Shown piece after piece: positions 10,548 to 19,920 of a DNA stretch of 64,000 nucleotides. The stretch's first letter is position 1. Each line of letters begins with the position of its first letter. The stretch spans positions 3,598,001 to 3,662,000 of the forward strand of contig NC_088322.1 in assembly GCF_910592395.1 (NCBI RefSeq), in the 5' to 3' direction. This DNA is from Lineus longissimus (taxonomy: Eukaryota; Nemertea; Pilidiophora; Heteronemertea; Lineidae). The position numbers and the translations under genes are program-made. The notes beneath the pieces are model-generated. The model was not told where the DNA came from. It saw only the letters and a list, made by a program, of their open reading frames with translations, and did not search any database.

Positions 10548-10766
10548 TTATCCCTTGATTTTTTGATCGACAGTTAAATCACTTAAATCTAGCTCCTTCT
10601 CTCTACCGACTGGATTATTAGTTATCGGGATGAACTTTATTTCAATATTGAAAGGATCCATATCCATATATCCATCGGCGAAAAAATCTTCGTAGTTCAC
10701 AAACTTCATAAACAACGTATCGCATATTTCCTTGTAATCTTTCATTACCTTTTTGTACGAGCGCAT
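10548..10766 (-). CDS. Small protein, 72 aa, unknown
   Basis: The frame has an ATG at 10766 and stays open nine codons upstream of the GTG at 10817 before a stop, with no earlier ATG. The sequence is mixed charge with a helical N-terminus and a beta-like middle (FNIEIKFIPI) and looks protein-like. It is divergent from, and slightly overlaps upstream, the plus-strand gene at 10811. Its start could have been lost. No family is recognised. Confidence 0.3.
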   Translation of the reverse strand: MRSYKKVMKDYKEICDTLFMKFVNYEDFFADGYMDMDPFNIEIKFIPITNNPVGREKELDLSDLTVDQKIKG

Positions 10767-10810
10767 CAATTTGTTCGCGGTGGTCACAAACGGGAGATGT
10801 GAGTTACGAG

Positions 10811-11041
10811 ATGGCACAAAGTGATGGGATATCGATCACCGTATTATTCGTAAAGGATGTGAGTTGTGAAATGATGAAGTACAATTTCAACTACGACCAC
10901 GAAGATATCGAAAAGACACGTTACCACATAACGGCGGCGTGTAATATGGACAAAGTGGCGGAATATTTTTGTAAAAAATTAAACAAGTTTTACAACAACA
11001 TTGACGTGTGGCGCATCGTATACGTGCAACGGAATGGATGA
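10811..11041 (+). CDS. Small protein, 76 aa, unknown
   Basis: ATG at 10811 (MAQSDGISITVLFVKDV) starts a compact alpha/beta-like sequence with three cysteines and an IVYVQRNG end. Composition matches the neighbouring viral genes. It is divergently arranged with the small minus-strand frame at 10548. Function unknown. Confidence 0.4.
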   Translation: MAQSDGISITVLFVKDVSCEMMKYNFNYDHEDIEKTRYHITAACNMDKVAEYFCKKLNKFYNNIDVWRIVYVQRNG

Positions 11042-11515
11042 AACACGAATATGGAACAAGAAACATACGTTCATAAATCCACAACATGTGACGTACTAGG
11101 TGGTTAGTGCAGACGGTGGGACAGTGGTTGCAAGTTGGACAGCCTTGAACGTTATATTACCTATTGGACTGTTGTATATATTATTGTGACTAATAATTTC
11201 CGCTAATATGATTTTGTGGTGTAAAAATGTGTAATAAGTGTGCCAAAATAACTTGAAAGATTAAGGGACGCAATGTTTTGTATCAAAAAAATCGTTTGAG
11301 AAAAATTCCCGAAGATTTCGAACGAAAATTTTTAAGCCTTTTTTCAAAGGCCTAACTTCCTGAAAATGAGGCTAAATTTGATATAGATTTTATAACTTCC
11401 TGTTTTATATCAATAATTAACCGTATACATGAGTCATAAATAATTAGTAATAATATTTGTTTGTATAAAATTAACATTTCATTAATTAAAAATAAATATA
11501 TATACAACAAAACGT

Positions 11516-11741
11516 AACTTCCTGTATTGATGCCTCTATCCTAACTTCCTAGTAGGTGTGCGTGTTTTGCTAGGCATAAAGGCACGGACCATATTTGAAA
11601 AATTGGTCTTAAAAGTGGTATTTGAAACGGAAGTTAGGCCGATTTTTAGCGAAAAATGTATGGAAAATCACTAACTTCCGCTTCAAATTTATTTTTCAAG
11701 AGAGGATCCATTTGGTCGATTTGGATCCTCTCTTGAAAACA
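11516..11741 (+). repeat. Inverted-repeat arm A, about 225 bp
   Basis: This segment is closely matched by the reverse complement of 18835-19061. It contains four ETS-type cores and a self-complementary AGAGGATCCA...TGGATCCTCT stem (about 11701-11731). The two arms flank about 7 kb with the 13417 gene, the protease-scaffold gene and a small membrane protein. Confidence 0.8.
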
Positions 11742-12788
11742 AGTGTGTACAGGAGGAAAACGCGAAATATTATTTTTGTGATAGTAAGAATGGTTGTAAA
11801 GGGGATTGATGGACGATTAAAGTTGTGATATTATTTTGGGGAAGATTAAAAAAAACCGAAACAAAAAAATCATAAATTAAAAAGGAAGTAGCAAAAAAAC
11901 ATATGATGAAAAGGAAGTTAGCTAACACATATTGCAAATAGGAAGTTGTATCTGAAGCATGCAAAATAGCCTGTATACGAGGCCTGAGGTGGGCTAGGGA
12001 GGGTAGGTAGGGTATAGTAAGACTCTGCGCACAGTATGGAGTGTCAATTTGGCGTTTTCAAAAATTAATTAAGCTAATTAGCATAATTAGTAAAAGTTCA
12101 TTAGTATTGAAAAACCATCTTCCGCTGATTCAAAACGAACGAAACTTTGGGAAAGTGTTCAGGGCAAGGAGAGAAGGCGAAATCCAGCATAAAATTTTAC
12201 GTTTACAGTATAGGGGGGTCTACCCTAAGGGGCCACCCACACAATATGGCCGACAGAGTGGACGAGTCGTGGAAAATTTTCTAAGTCCAACGTGGTCAGT
12301 GAAAAACACACTTCCGCAGATTCGATTTGGATGAAACTTGCTGGGAATGTTCATCTAGACCCAAGAAGCTTAAATCCGTTGAGAAAATTGACGTTTACAT
12401 GGGGGTTGGGGACTTAGAAATTTTAATGAACTTTTTCTAATTAACGAAAATGAAAATTCTCGTGGAAATGAGAAATGACCGCTATTGGAGCGGCGGCGCC
12501 ACTGTACTTCCGTATTCCATTTGGTCGATTTGGATCCTCTCTTGACCTAGATCTTCACTGGCAGTGTTGATAAAACTAAATCTTGTAGGAGATGATGCCG
12601 TGAATAGAGGGAATAAAGAGGAAGTTAGAATATTCATATATATGTAGAATTGAAAAAATAAGATAATATGAATATAAAATATAGGTATGAATATTTATTC
12701 TAAATATGACATAATACAAAATTCAGTTCAAATATAAGTAGTATCAACACGTATGGTAAGTATGACATAATTAGAAAATCAGTTCAAA

Positions 12789-13049
12789 TTGTTCTTCCTC
12801 ATGTTCATTGGGATCGTAGAGAAGTTGTTTAGGGCAAAAAAATATTGTGAAAAAATGTGTGGTGTGGTACCCGCCTATGAAACTCAAATATCATTTGTTT
12901 TGTTGTGTGTACTTGTAATGAGAGTTGACAATTCAACCAACAAGATTTTCAGGTCTTTCTTCCAATTCTACTACACACTAGTGGTTCAATTCGAAAAGAA
13001 AATAAAAGATCTCTCGGGTATATCGATTGACCAATGGTATACCTATTAG
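12789..13049 (+). pseudogene. Truncated copy of the 29.1-29.7 kb gene
   Basis: The last 70 or so codons are clearly related to the second part of the gene at 29363-29692. Shared stretches include KKYCE-x2-CGV and LLCVLVMRV (ML in the other copy), then a FRSFFQFYYTLVV-type end. The upstream part of the other copy is missing here. The fragment sits in a gene-poor region and lacks a good start (TTG or an internal ATG), so it is best read as a partial duplicate. Confidence 0.55.
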
Positions 13050-13416
13050 CCCTCATATGTCGAAATTGAAGTAAAAATAAAATTATATGTGAGTTTTTAA
13101 TTTTTTATGGGGTGAATTACATATAAATTTAACTTCCCTGTCTGGATAATAAAATTGTATGGTTTGAACAGGAAATTAGGAATTATGTACATTTGGACCT
13201 AGAAAATTTTCACAAAAAAGTTCAATGTTTCGATTATTTTTCGATACACTTCGACAGTTTATCATACAAAGTTCACTTTTTAGCATTATTTTCGGTATTG
13301 TTCTTCACAGGGATAGTCTTTTCATATGATTTTGCAGAAACAGCACAATCGCTGCTGCAAACAGACGAAGTTTCAGACAGAGTTGTACCAGTGGTGTAGG
13401 AATCACTTTCGGAATT

Positions 13417-14994
13417 CTAACACAAGGGTGGTCGTCTCTGTTCATCAGCAGTTTTCGTGGGCAGCGATTTTACCTCTTTTACCCGGGCCCTTTGCCCAGC
13501 TTCAGCTGCTAGGCGGCGTTTTTTCTTGTTCTCTTCTATTTCACGATATTCCTTTTCAGTTAGTTTCTGGTTATTTGCTATCTCCACATATGTACTGAAA
13601 TCGTTAGCGTTTTGATAGTTTAACAGAATTTTGTCTCGAGTAGACCTTGTGCACCTGATCATAGCGTAACACGATCTACGCGGTTTTTCCGGGTCATGTG
13701 AACGTGGTAGTATCACAACAATCCCACACACCATTTCGTTGGTATACTGGAATTCGTTTTCAAACACCTCTGTCATTTGCTTTTTCAACACTTGCGAAGC
13801 ATTATAAAAGTCACATTTTGCCGCACTTTCGAGATAAGCGTTTGCGATCTTAAATTTAATTTGTATAATGTCCTTCTCATTTTCTGGTGTAGCCGGAGAT
13901 GTTGCAATGCATGGTGGATTTGTCTCTGGCTGTGGCTCAGGTGCTGGTACGGGTTTCTGTATTGGTTTCGCAGTTTGAGGTTTTGTCGGGCTGTCACCAA
14001 TTTTCGGAAAGTTCATTTCGTACGACGCCAATGCTTCGGTTAGAATTTTATTTCGCTGACCGGCATCAGGCACAGCATTTACAACAGGTTTTTCGTCACT
14101 GCCTTCAACGATCACATCTTCACCGCCGTCACTTTCATCGTCAGAAACGATAGGTCGTTTGTTCAGGTTAAAACCCATGATTCCGTCTTCAGAGTCAGAA
14201 AAATTTGGATTCGCCAGTTTCACGCCGACACTAGCACGTCTGTGTGAAGGTTCAGGAGCATTTGACCACATATTTGATGAAGACGGTGTCAAAGGTGGTG
14301 CGGTATTTTCGTAATACCCCCAATTTGCACCAACACTCTGTTTCCTAACTTTGGGTGTGGTCAGCTTCGAGGCAGAGTACAAACTACCACCGCCAACAGA
14401 AGACGTGTAGTCCATTTCGCCGTGTCCATCACCGCCGCCGCCGCCGCCGCCGCTACCGTTTATGGCGAAATTCGCAGGGACAAGAGGAACCATCAGTCGG
14501 TAGCCTTTACCCTTACAACACTCGCATTGCACAGAAATCAGATGATCCCAATCGTATATCTGAGAGGGTGCACTTGGTGCTGCGTTAAACGAATGTTTTC
14601 TAGTATCAACATCACACACATAGTCCAAGCTGCCTGGCTTACCTTGGTACACTGGACAATTCGATTCGTAGTAGCTGTTTGAAGACTGTTGGCTTGCATA
14701 TCTTAGTGGTACTGGTCGAATAACACCGGGTCCCGTCTGAGATGTATGGTGCTGCTGCTGATGGGATGGCTGCTGGTGACATGCATTTGTACCAAGACTT
14801 TGCGCAAATCCGTATCCTAGGTCCATGTTGTTCGCAGGGTATTGTTGAGGGTGAGTATACACTCCGCAGGTTCTAGCATCTATCACTGTCGTCTGAGGCA
14901 TAGTCGAATAATCAGGAGCAGGGTAATACTGAGTGTTCGACCAGTCACATGAAGTGTTTGTATAGACACCCGCCGCTATGTCTGTGTTTGCCAT
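13417..14994 (-). CDS. Unknown protein with disordered N-terminus, 525 aa
   Basis: I use the ATG at 14994 (MANTDIAAGVYTNTS); the frame is open further upstream without an ATG. Residues 1-350 are low-complexity: Q/H/P/S rich, with a glycine run (about nine G) and acidic patches. A CECCKGKG motif at about 160-170 could bind metal. A folded domain of about 100 residues follows (IQIKFKIANAYLESAAKCDF onward), and the C-terminus is a basic helix. Not assigned to a family. It follows the protease-scaffold gene on the same strand, and the spacer between them carries two composite intergenic motifs. Confidence 0.6.
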   Translation of the reverse strand: MANTDIAAGVYTNTSCDWSNTQYYPAPDYSTMPQTTVIDARTCGVYTHPQQYPANNMDLGYGFAQSLGTNACHQQPSHQQQHHTSQTGPGVIRPVPLRYASQQSSNSYYESNCPVYQGKPGSLDYVCDVDTRKHSFNAAPSAPSQIYDWDHLISVQCECCKGKGYRLMVPLVPANFAINGSGGGGGGGDGHGEMDYTSSVGGGSLYSASKLTTPKVRKQSVGANWGYYENTAPPLTPSSSNMWSNAPEPSHRRASVGVKLANPNFSDSEDGIMGFNLNKRPIVSDDESDGGEDVIVEGSDEKPVVNAVPDAGQRNKILTEALASYEMNFPKIGDSPTKPQTAKPIQKPVPAPEPQPETNPPCIATSPATPENEKDIIQIKFKIANAYLESAAKCDFYNASQVLKKQMTEVFENEFQYTNEMVCGIVVILPRSHDPEKPRRSCYAMIRCTRSTRDKILLNYQNANDFSTYVEIANNQKLTEKEYREIEENKKKRRLAAEAGQRARVKEVKSLPTKTADEQRRPPLC

Positions 14995-15270
14995 TGTTTG
15001 TCTACAGGGACACACAACAATATTAACAAGGATTTCGCTGTGTTCGCGGTTGGAGAAATGACAAGTCACATTTCGGACGCAGTCTTATAAATTTTATATT
15101 TTTGTTACAGATGTTCGGTCAAAAGTCGCTCAACAAAAAAATCAACATCTCGAACAAGAAATTCAAAAGATAACACAGCAACAAGTGTCATGGACCTACT
15201 TGAGAAAAATTGCTCATTTCTCAACCGGATTCTGGGGATTTCGTAAATCTATTCGTTAGAGAAAAAATTC

Positions 15271-15360
15271 AAAGTCCCAACTTCCTGGTTCAAAACATGA
15301 TCCCAAATCAGGATATTAAAATTTGATTCTCGAAAATTTTACAAGTCCCAACTTCATGTT
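15271..15360. promoter_or_regulatory. Two composite ETS/TTTTC motifs
   Basis: AAAGTCCCAACTTCCTGG at 15271-15288 and GAAAATTTTACAAGTCCC plus AACTTCATG at 15332-15358 lie between the 3' end of the protease gene and the start of the next minus-strand gene. Both show the recurrent order GAAAATTTTC, AAGTCC, AACTTCCTG. Confidence 0.5.
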
Positions 15361-15388
15361 CGTACATCCAAATTAAATTTTCAGTTTT

Positions 15389-18025
15389 TCAAAATAGTGC
15401 TGCAAATTCCTTCCCGACTTCGTCAAAAATTGATCCAGCATTGAGCTTTTTCTGCTCCCTGATAATACCACTGCTCGAAGCGTATCCCCTGCCATTTTCA
15501 TGCGTTTTAAACGAAAAGTTTACTTTCTTTCCAAGCTGATCAACATCAGACGATCCTTGGGCTTGATCGACAACAGCTGATTGTTCAATAACCACACCTG
15601 CACCGGCACCGCTGTCAACAACATTTTCAGCGGGATTTGGTGTAGTATCAGTAGTAACAGTATTGCCAACTGCATTCGCAGCTACAGTCGCATTCGTTGG
15701 CAGAGTTGTAGTGGGCTCACTTGCTTTAGCGGTGCTCTTTGTCGTCTTAGACTCTTGCAAATGTTCCTTCATGAGTGAAATCAACTGTCCCAACTCAGTC
15801 ATGTTTCCAGAACCGGCCGTAGATGTTGTCGCAGGGGGTGGTGTAGCAACACTTTCAGCTGCAGGCGGAACAGCGACGTTATTCTTGGCCAATTCTTTCT
15901 TCAACTGTTCTTCGCGTTCCATCATTTGTTTTTTAACTTCTGCCTGAAGTGCGCTGCTCGTACCCATGAAGAAGGGTTGACTTGCAAGTTGTGGGGTGGT
16001 CATGTATATACGTTTCAGCATGTCCTTCTGAACATCGTCATGTTGATCATATATAGATTTTCCAACAGTTTCGCTCGAATCGTCTCCTGAACCTCCCACC
16101 ACCGCAGATGCACCTCCGTCAACAGCCAACTGCTGCTGCTGTTGCAGCTGTTTCTGCATTTCCATAAAAGCCTGGAATTGCTTAAACTGTTCAAGCATTT
16201 CGTCACTAACGCCGCTAACACCGCTCGCAGCACTCACATTTCTTTTCTTCGATTCACCACTGACACTGGACGAGGCCTTTCGCTTTGTTCCTCCGATTAA
16301 ATTAGGTAATTCATCACGCAGCGTTTCAATGATGGCCGTTTTCAAGTCATCGGCTTTATCACCTGCACCTGTCGACACGGGAACACTCGTAGGCATATTT
16401 TGTTGTTGTTGAGTTTGAATCTGATCGCTTATTTGGCTAGTGTTTATACCTGGTGCAACTCCGTTCGTGGTCGGAAGATAAATATTAATAGGTGGCGTAG
16501 GCTGCTGCTGTTGTTGCTGTGCACCTGCATTCATCAACATATCAGTAGTCTGAACGATATGTCCAGGATTTTGAACACTTTCCTTACCGTAGAAACTGGT
16601 AGGCAATATCTGTTGACCCCCAGCAGTATTCTGTTGCTGTTGAAACAGTCGCTGTAGCTGTTGATTGTACATTTGCTGTTGTTGATGCAATTGAGCCTTG
16701 GTAGACGCTGATGGTTGTTGCTGTTGACCCATTTGAGGCAAAACAACATTACCGTTTTTCTGCTGAAGTTGGCTAAGGGGTACCATTACGTAGTTTTCGC
16801 GGACTGAAGCCATCTCACCACTATCCGTATTATTGCTATCACTTGTTATCGCGCTGGCAGTGTCGGCGGTGAATAAATCTCTTGAAAGATCGATTCCGTC
16901 TAATGTGTTTTTTTCGCTACCGTCCGCACTTCCACTGCTACTATCACTATTTATCGGGGATAAAACACGTTCACGTTCGCGTTGGTGTTTTTCCCTCTCT
17001 GCTCGTTCCTGTTTTTCAACAGACTGAAAAAGATGTCTCAATACACCCTTAGTGTCAGCTAAGGAAAATGGTTTGATTACATCTTTTCCAGACTGTGTTT
17101 TTTTCGCAGAATCATCCGAATTCGATGCCATTATAACACTATAACCGTCGTCGTCCACAACGTCAGTTTCTCCTATATGTCGTTGTTGTTGATTCCACGT
17201 TGATGCCCCCACATCGTTGTTTTTATCAAAACTATAATTCAATCTCGCGTGAGACATGCCGTTGATATCCAAGTCGTGTTGAAGTTTCCTGATACCGTTT
17301 TTCTGGTAAGAACTACAAATCGACGCCACAGTATTTGTCATTTCTTGCTGAGTGAATTCGTCATATACAGAATCATTCCCACAGTCATAATCAACAATCC
17401 CATGCTCCTCCGCAAACACATGGGGGTCGACATAATCCGCAGATAAGACCAACGCACCAGCTCTTTTTGGTGCTCGACACAACGCTATGGATGCTACATT
17501 GGATTCGTCGTTTTCATACTGCGAAAGGCTCACACCGGAAAATGTCGAAGTCAATTCGTTTTCGGCTGTTACGTCTTTCACTTGTTTTGCTTTTCCGTTC
17601 GTATAATTTCTCTTGATATCCTCAGGCACAAACCCGTCGGAACTAGTATACTCGACATCTACGTCAACCGTTTTCAATCGTGTTATGGCCAAATCACGCA
17701 GAGTTTGAATAAATTTCTTATTATCTAATACTAAGTCAACTTTTAGCTTACCAATAATATCGGGATGATATTTCCCCGCATTTAATTTTATTGGTTTTAT
17801 ATAGCATTTCGTTATTTTACCGACTTTGTAGTCTTCAGCGTGGCATAAATTTACATATTTGCGCGTGTTGTTTTTGTCAGACAGTCGTTTCACAATAGAC
17901 TTGGCAACATCGTGGCGTATGGTGTATCCCCCAAGTTTATTGTCATTGTTCGTCGATGTTCTGATGAAACCACCAATCGTTTTACACCGAATGACCTTGG
18001 GAAGTTTTGATATATGCGATGGCAT
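15389..18025 (-). CDS. Herpesvirus-type capsid maturation protease with scaffold, 878 aa
   Basis: ATG at 18025. The N-terminal about 220 residues match the logic of herpesvirus assemblin (peptidase S21): a GGFIRTS/GGYTIRHDV start, a candidate catalytic His62 in VNLCHAEDYKVGK, a candidate nucleophile Ser179 in ASIALCRAPKRAGA, and a second His at 202 or 208. The Ser segment followed by a basic stretch and GA strand is the family's most recognisable site. The remaining 650 residues are a Q-rich, low-complexity scaffold with a helical QLQQQQQL segment and a short C-terminal IFDEVGKEFAALF, the expected place for capsid-protein binding. In herpesviruses the protease cleaves itself and the scaffold inside the procapsid. 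Intact frame. This is one of the best markers that the locus is herpesviral. Confidence 0.78.
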   Translation of the reverse strand: MPSHISKLPKVIRCKTIGGFIRTSTNNDNKLGGYTIRHDVAKSIVKRLSDKNNTRKYVNLCHAEDYKVGKITKCYIKPIKLNAGKYHPDIIGKLKVDLVLDNKKFIQTLRDLAITRLKTVDVDVEYTSSDGFVPEDIKRNYTNGKAKQVKDVTAENELTSTFSGVSLSQYENDESNVASIALCRAPKRAGALVLSADYVDPHVFAEEHGIVDYDCGNDSVYDEFTQQEMTNTVASICSSYQKNGIRKLQHDLDINGMSHARLNYSFDKNNDVGASTWNQQQRHIGETDVVDDDGYSVIMASNSDDSAKKTQSGKDVIKPFSLADTKGVLRHLFQSVEKQERAEREKHQRERERVLSPINSDSSSGSADGSEKNTLDGIDLSRDLFTADTASAITSDSNNTDSGEMASVRENYVMVPLSQLQQKNGNVVLPQMGQQQQPSASTKAQLHQQQQMYNQQLQRLFQQQQNTAGGQQILPTSFYGKESVQNPGHIVQTTDMLMNAGAQQQQQQPTPPINIYLPTTNGVAPGINTSQISDQIQTQQQQNMPTSVPVSTGAGDKADDLKTAIIETLRDELPNLIGGTKRKASSSVSGESKKRNVSAASGVSGVSDEMLEQFKQFQAFMEMQKQLQQQQQLAVDGGASAVVGGSGDDSSETVGKSIYDQHDDVQKDMLKRIYMTTPQLASQPFFMGTSSALQAEVKKQMMEREEQLKKELAKNNVAVPPAAESVATPPPATTSTAGSGNMTELGQLISLMKEHLQESKTTKSTAKASEPTTTLPTNATVAANAVGNTVTTDTTPNPAENVVDSGAGAGVVIEQSAVVDQAQGSSDVDQLGKKVNFSFKTHENGRGYASSSGIIREQKKLNAGSIFDEVGKEFAALF

Positions 18026-18075
18026 CGTGACCCTGGGTCAGTTTTTGCGAAGAAGGAAGAATTTTTTCTAAATAT

Positions 18076-18321
18076 CTACATCGAAAGGAAAATCGGCTGG
18101 TTGTTGACGATATCTGTTATCAACACTGCGCAGATGTACACAACTAACAAACCAACCACCCCGTGCATGAGAAAACGAACTTTATCTTCTTTGCTAATAG
18201 CAAAAATATCGCTTTCTGTAACAGAGTGCGTACCACTAGTAAATTGAATCTGTCCCACCATGTCGGCAATGACATTTTTCACGTGAGTATCCAACTCGCC
18301 ACTTTTCATAGAATCAGCCAT
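18076..18321 (-). CDS. Small tail-anchored membrane protein, 81 aa
   Basis: ATG at 18321. A polar N-terminal 50 residues are followed by one membrane helix (VVGLLVVYICAVLITDIV) and a few C-terminal residues, the layout of a tail-anchored protein. It lies 50 bp upstream of the protease-scaffold gene on the same strand. Function unknown. Confidence 0.55.
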   Translation of the reverse strand: MADSMKSGELDTHVKNVIADMVGQIQFTSGTHSVTESDIFAISKEDKVRFLMHGVVGLLVVYICAVLITDIVNNQPIFLSM

Positions 18322-18446
18322 AATTTGTTTTTGAAATATTCATTCAACGCGACATATATTACAAATATATATTTTTTTTATTCTTTAATGATTGTATCGA
18401 GAAAAAATACTAGAATATTCACAAAATATAAAAATTAATCCGTAAA

Positions 18447-18638
18447 ACGGAAGTTAGACATACTGTACAAACGGACTTAGAAAATTTTCAAAACTTTTTT
18501 ACAACAAATTTGTAAACGCATAGAAATGATACACAAGGCACTCCGGGTTGTCCCATAACGATGGGTTAATCACTGCATAAGGGCCAAAATTAACTCAACC
18601 ACAGAACAAATTCCTATCTGAAATTTTCCAAGTCCACA
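18447..18638. promoter_or_regulatory. ETS-type site with TTTTC blocks and a hairpin
   Basis: ACGGAAGTTAGAC at 18447-18459, GGACTTAGAAAATTTTC at 18473-18489 and GAAATTTTCCAAGTCC at about 18620-18635 lie upstream of the small membrane protein. A GCCAAAATTAACTCAAC hairpin half at about 18587 matches the 7 kb hairpins. Confidence 0.45.
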
Positions 18639-18834
18639 GTTGTTCAGTTAATATTGGCGAAAAATAACTGAACTACTACGGAACAAATATCTGGGTGAAA
18701 TTTTCAAAGTACAGATTTGTTTTAATTTTCACCAAAGTTCCGAAAGCACTACAAGACATGGAATTTCACTTCCAACTTCCGCTGATTTATGGAAAGTTAG
18801 AATATGAGTTTTCACAACTTCCTGTTCGTGTACT

Positions 18835-19061
18835 ATTTTTCAAGAGAGGATCCAAATCGACCATATGGATCCCCCCTTGAAAATGAAATTTGAAGCGGAA
18901 GTTAGTGATTTCCCATACATTTTTCGCCAAAAATTGGCCTAACTTCCGTTTCAAATACCACTTTTAAGACCAATTTTTCAAATATGGTCCGTGCCTTTAT
19001 GCCTAGCAAAAACACACACCTACGAGGAAGTTAGGATAGAGGCATCAATACAGGAAGTTAG
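18835..19061 (-). repeat. Inverted-repeat arm B, about 225 bp
   Basis: Reverse complement of 11516-11741 with minor differences, including the GGATCC stem and the ETS-type cores (for example ACAGGAAGTTAG at 19050-19061). It ends just before the 3' end of the gene at 19104. Confidence 0.8.
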
Positions 19062-19103
19062 AAGAAATGCAAAATAAATGTAATATAATATAGAAAATAC
19101 ATT

Positions 19104-19778
19104 TTATTCGGATTCAGATACTTCGAAAACATACATCATATATTTCTTCTTTTTCTTGGGAGAAGATTTCGAACAGTTACAATTACATTCACAACCAGAG
19201 TCATTTTTTGAATTTGTTCTTTTTACTCCTCGTGGTTCATTTTCAGTGTCTTTGTCATTTTCAGAGTCTGTTTGAGTAGCCATTGAAACCATGACTGGTT
19301 TAGACGGAGTAGATAGAGTAACAGGCACAACACGCTCAACATGCACAGGTTCATGCTGCACAGTGTCATTGGAAGATGTAGCGTTGTAGTCCGTGGTATA
19401 AGAATGTTCAGAGTGCTCAGAGTCAGAATCGCGCACACTAATCACAGAAAGTTTGTTGTTGACAGGTTTATCCAAACAATTTGAATAGTTATTTCTTTTT
19501 GGAACATTGACTGTTTTATACTTGGTTGAGCTGTGGAGTTCTTTTGGAATAACAAAATTCGTAAATCCTGTGTAATACTGCGAAGCATGTTCTCTAATTG
19601 CAATCATTGTAAGTAAGACACTCTTACCTGTGCGTTCATGAATTTCACTTGACATTTTTTCGCTCAAGTACTTGGCGACAATAGGCAGTTCACTAGTTAG
19701 CAAAACGATCAGACCTGAAAATATGAAAAATTTTAGTTTCGTGAAAACGTCAAATTTCAATCCCTGATGGCATGTCAT
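19104..19778 (-). CDS. Membrane protein with acidic/basic tail, about 224 aa
   Basis: I use the ATG at 19778; the TTG two codons upstream is not needed. Residues about 15-32 form one membrane segment (FFIFSGLIVLLTSELPIV). A soluble part follows with a Ser/Asp/Thr-rich middle, an arginine/lysine patch and a CECNCNC cysteine cluster near the C-terminus, next to KKKKK. The cluster could bind metal or be acylated. Not assigned to a family. Confidence 0.5.
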   Translation of the reverse strand: MTCHQGLKFDVFTKLKFFIFSGLIVLLTSELPIVAKYLSEKMSSEIHERTGKSVLLTMIAIREHASQYYTGFTNFVIPKELHSSTKYKTVNVPKRNNYSNCLDKPVNNKLSVISVRDSDSEHSEHSYTTDYNATSSNDTVQHEPVHVERVVPVTLSTPSKPVMVSMATQTDSENDKDTENEPRGVKRTNSKNDSGCECNCNCSKSSPKKKKKYMMYVFEVSESE

Positions 19779-19920
19779 TTTCAACTTACAAGTAGCGCGC
19801 AGCGAAAAAGACTTGACATCTCAAATCACATATTGGAGACCGGCATTATTAATGGTTAATGGAATTAGATCTGGAATAGTGGTATATACAACGATAAATA
19901 CAAAATATAATACTGACTTT

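Larger units (their letters stand above)
11042..13416. other. Gene-poor, repeat-rich spacer
   Basis: About 2.4 kb without a convincing complete gene. It holds many ETS-type sites (for example 11351-11363, 11391-11402, 11516-11524, 11541-11550, 11629-11639, 11671-11680, 11911-11920, 11941-11950), one arm of a dispersed inverted repeat (11516-11741), a partial second copy of its BamHI-like palindrome (12512-12545), a GAAAATTTTCTAAGTCC block at 12272-12288 and a truncated gene copy at 12789-13049. The open frame 13193-13399 has no protein-like features I trust. Confidence 0.6.
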
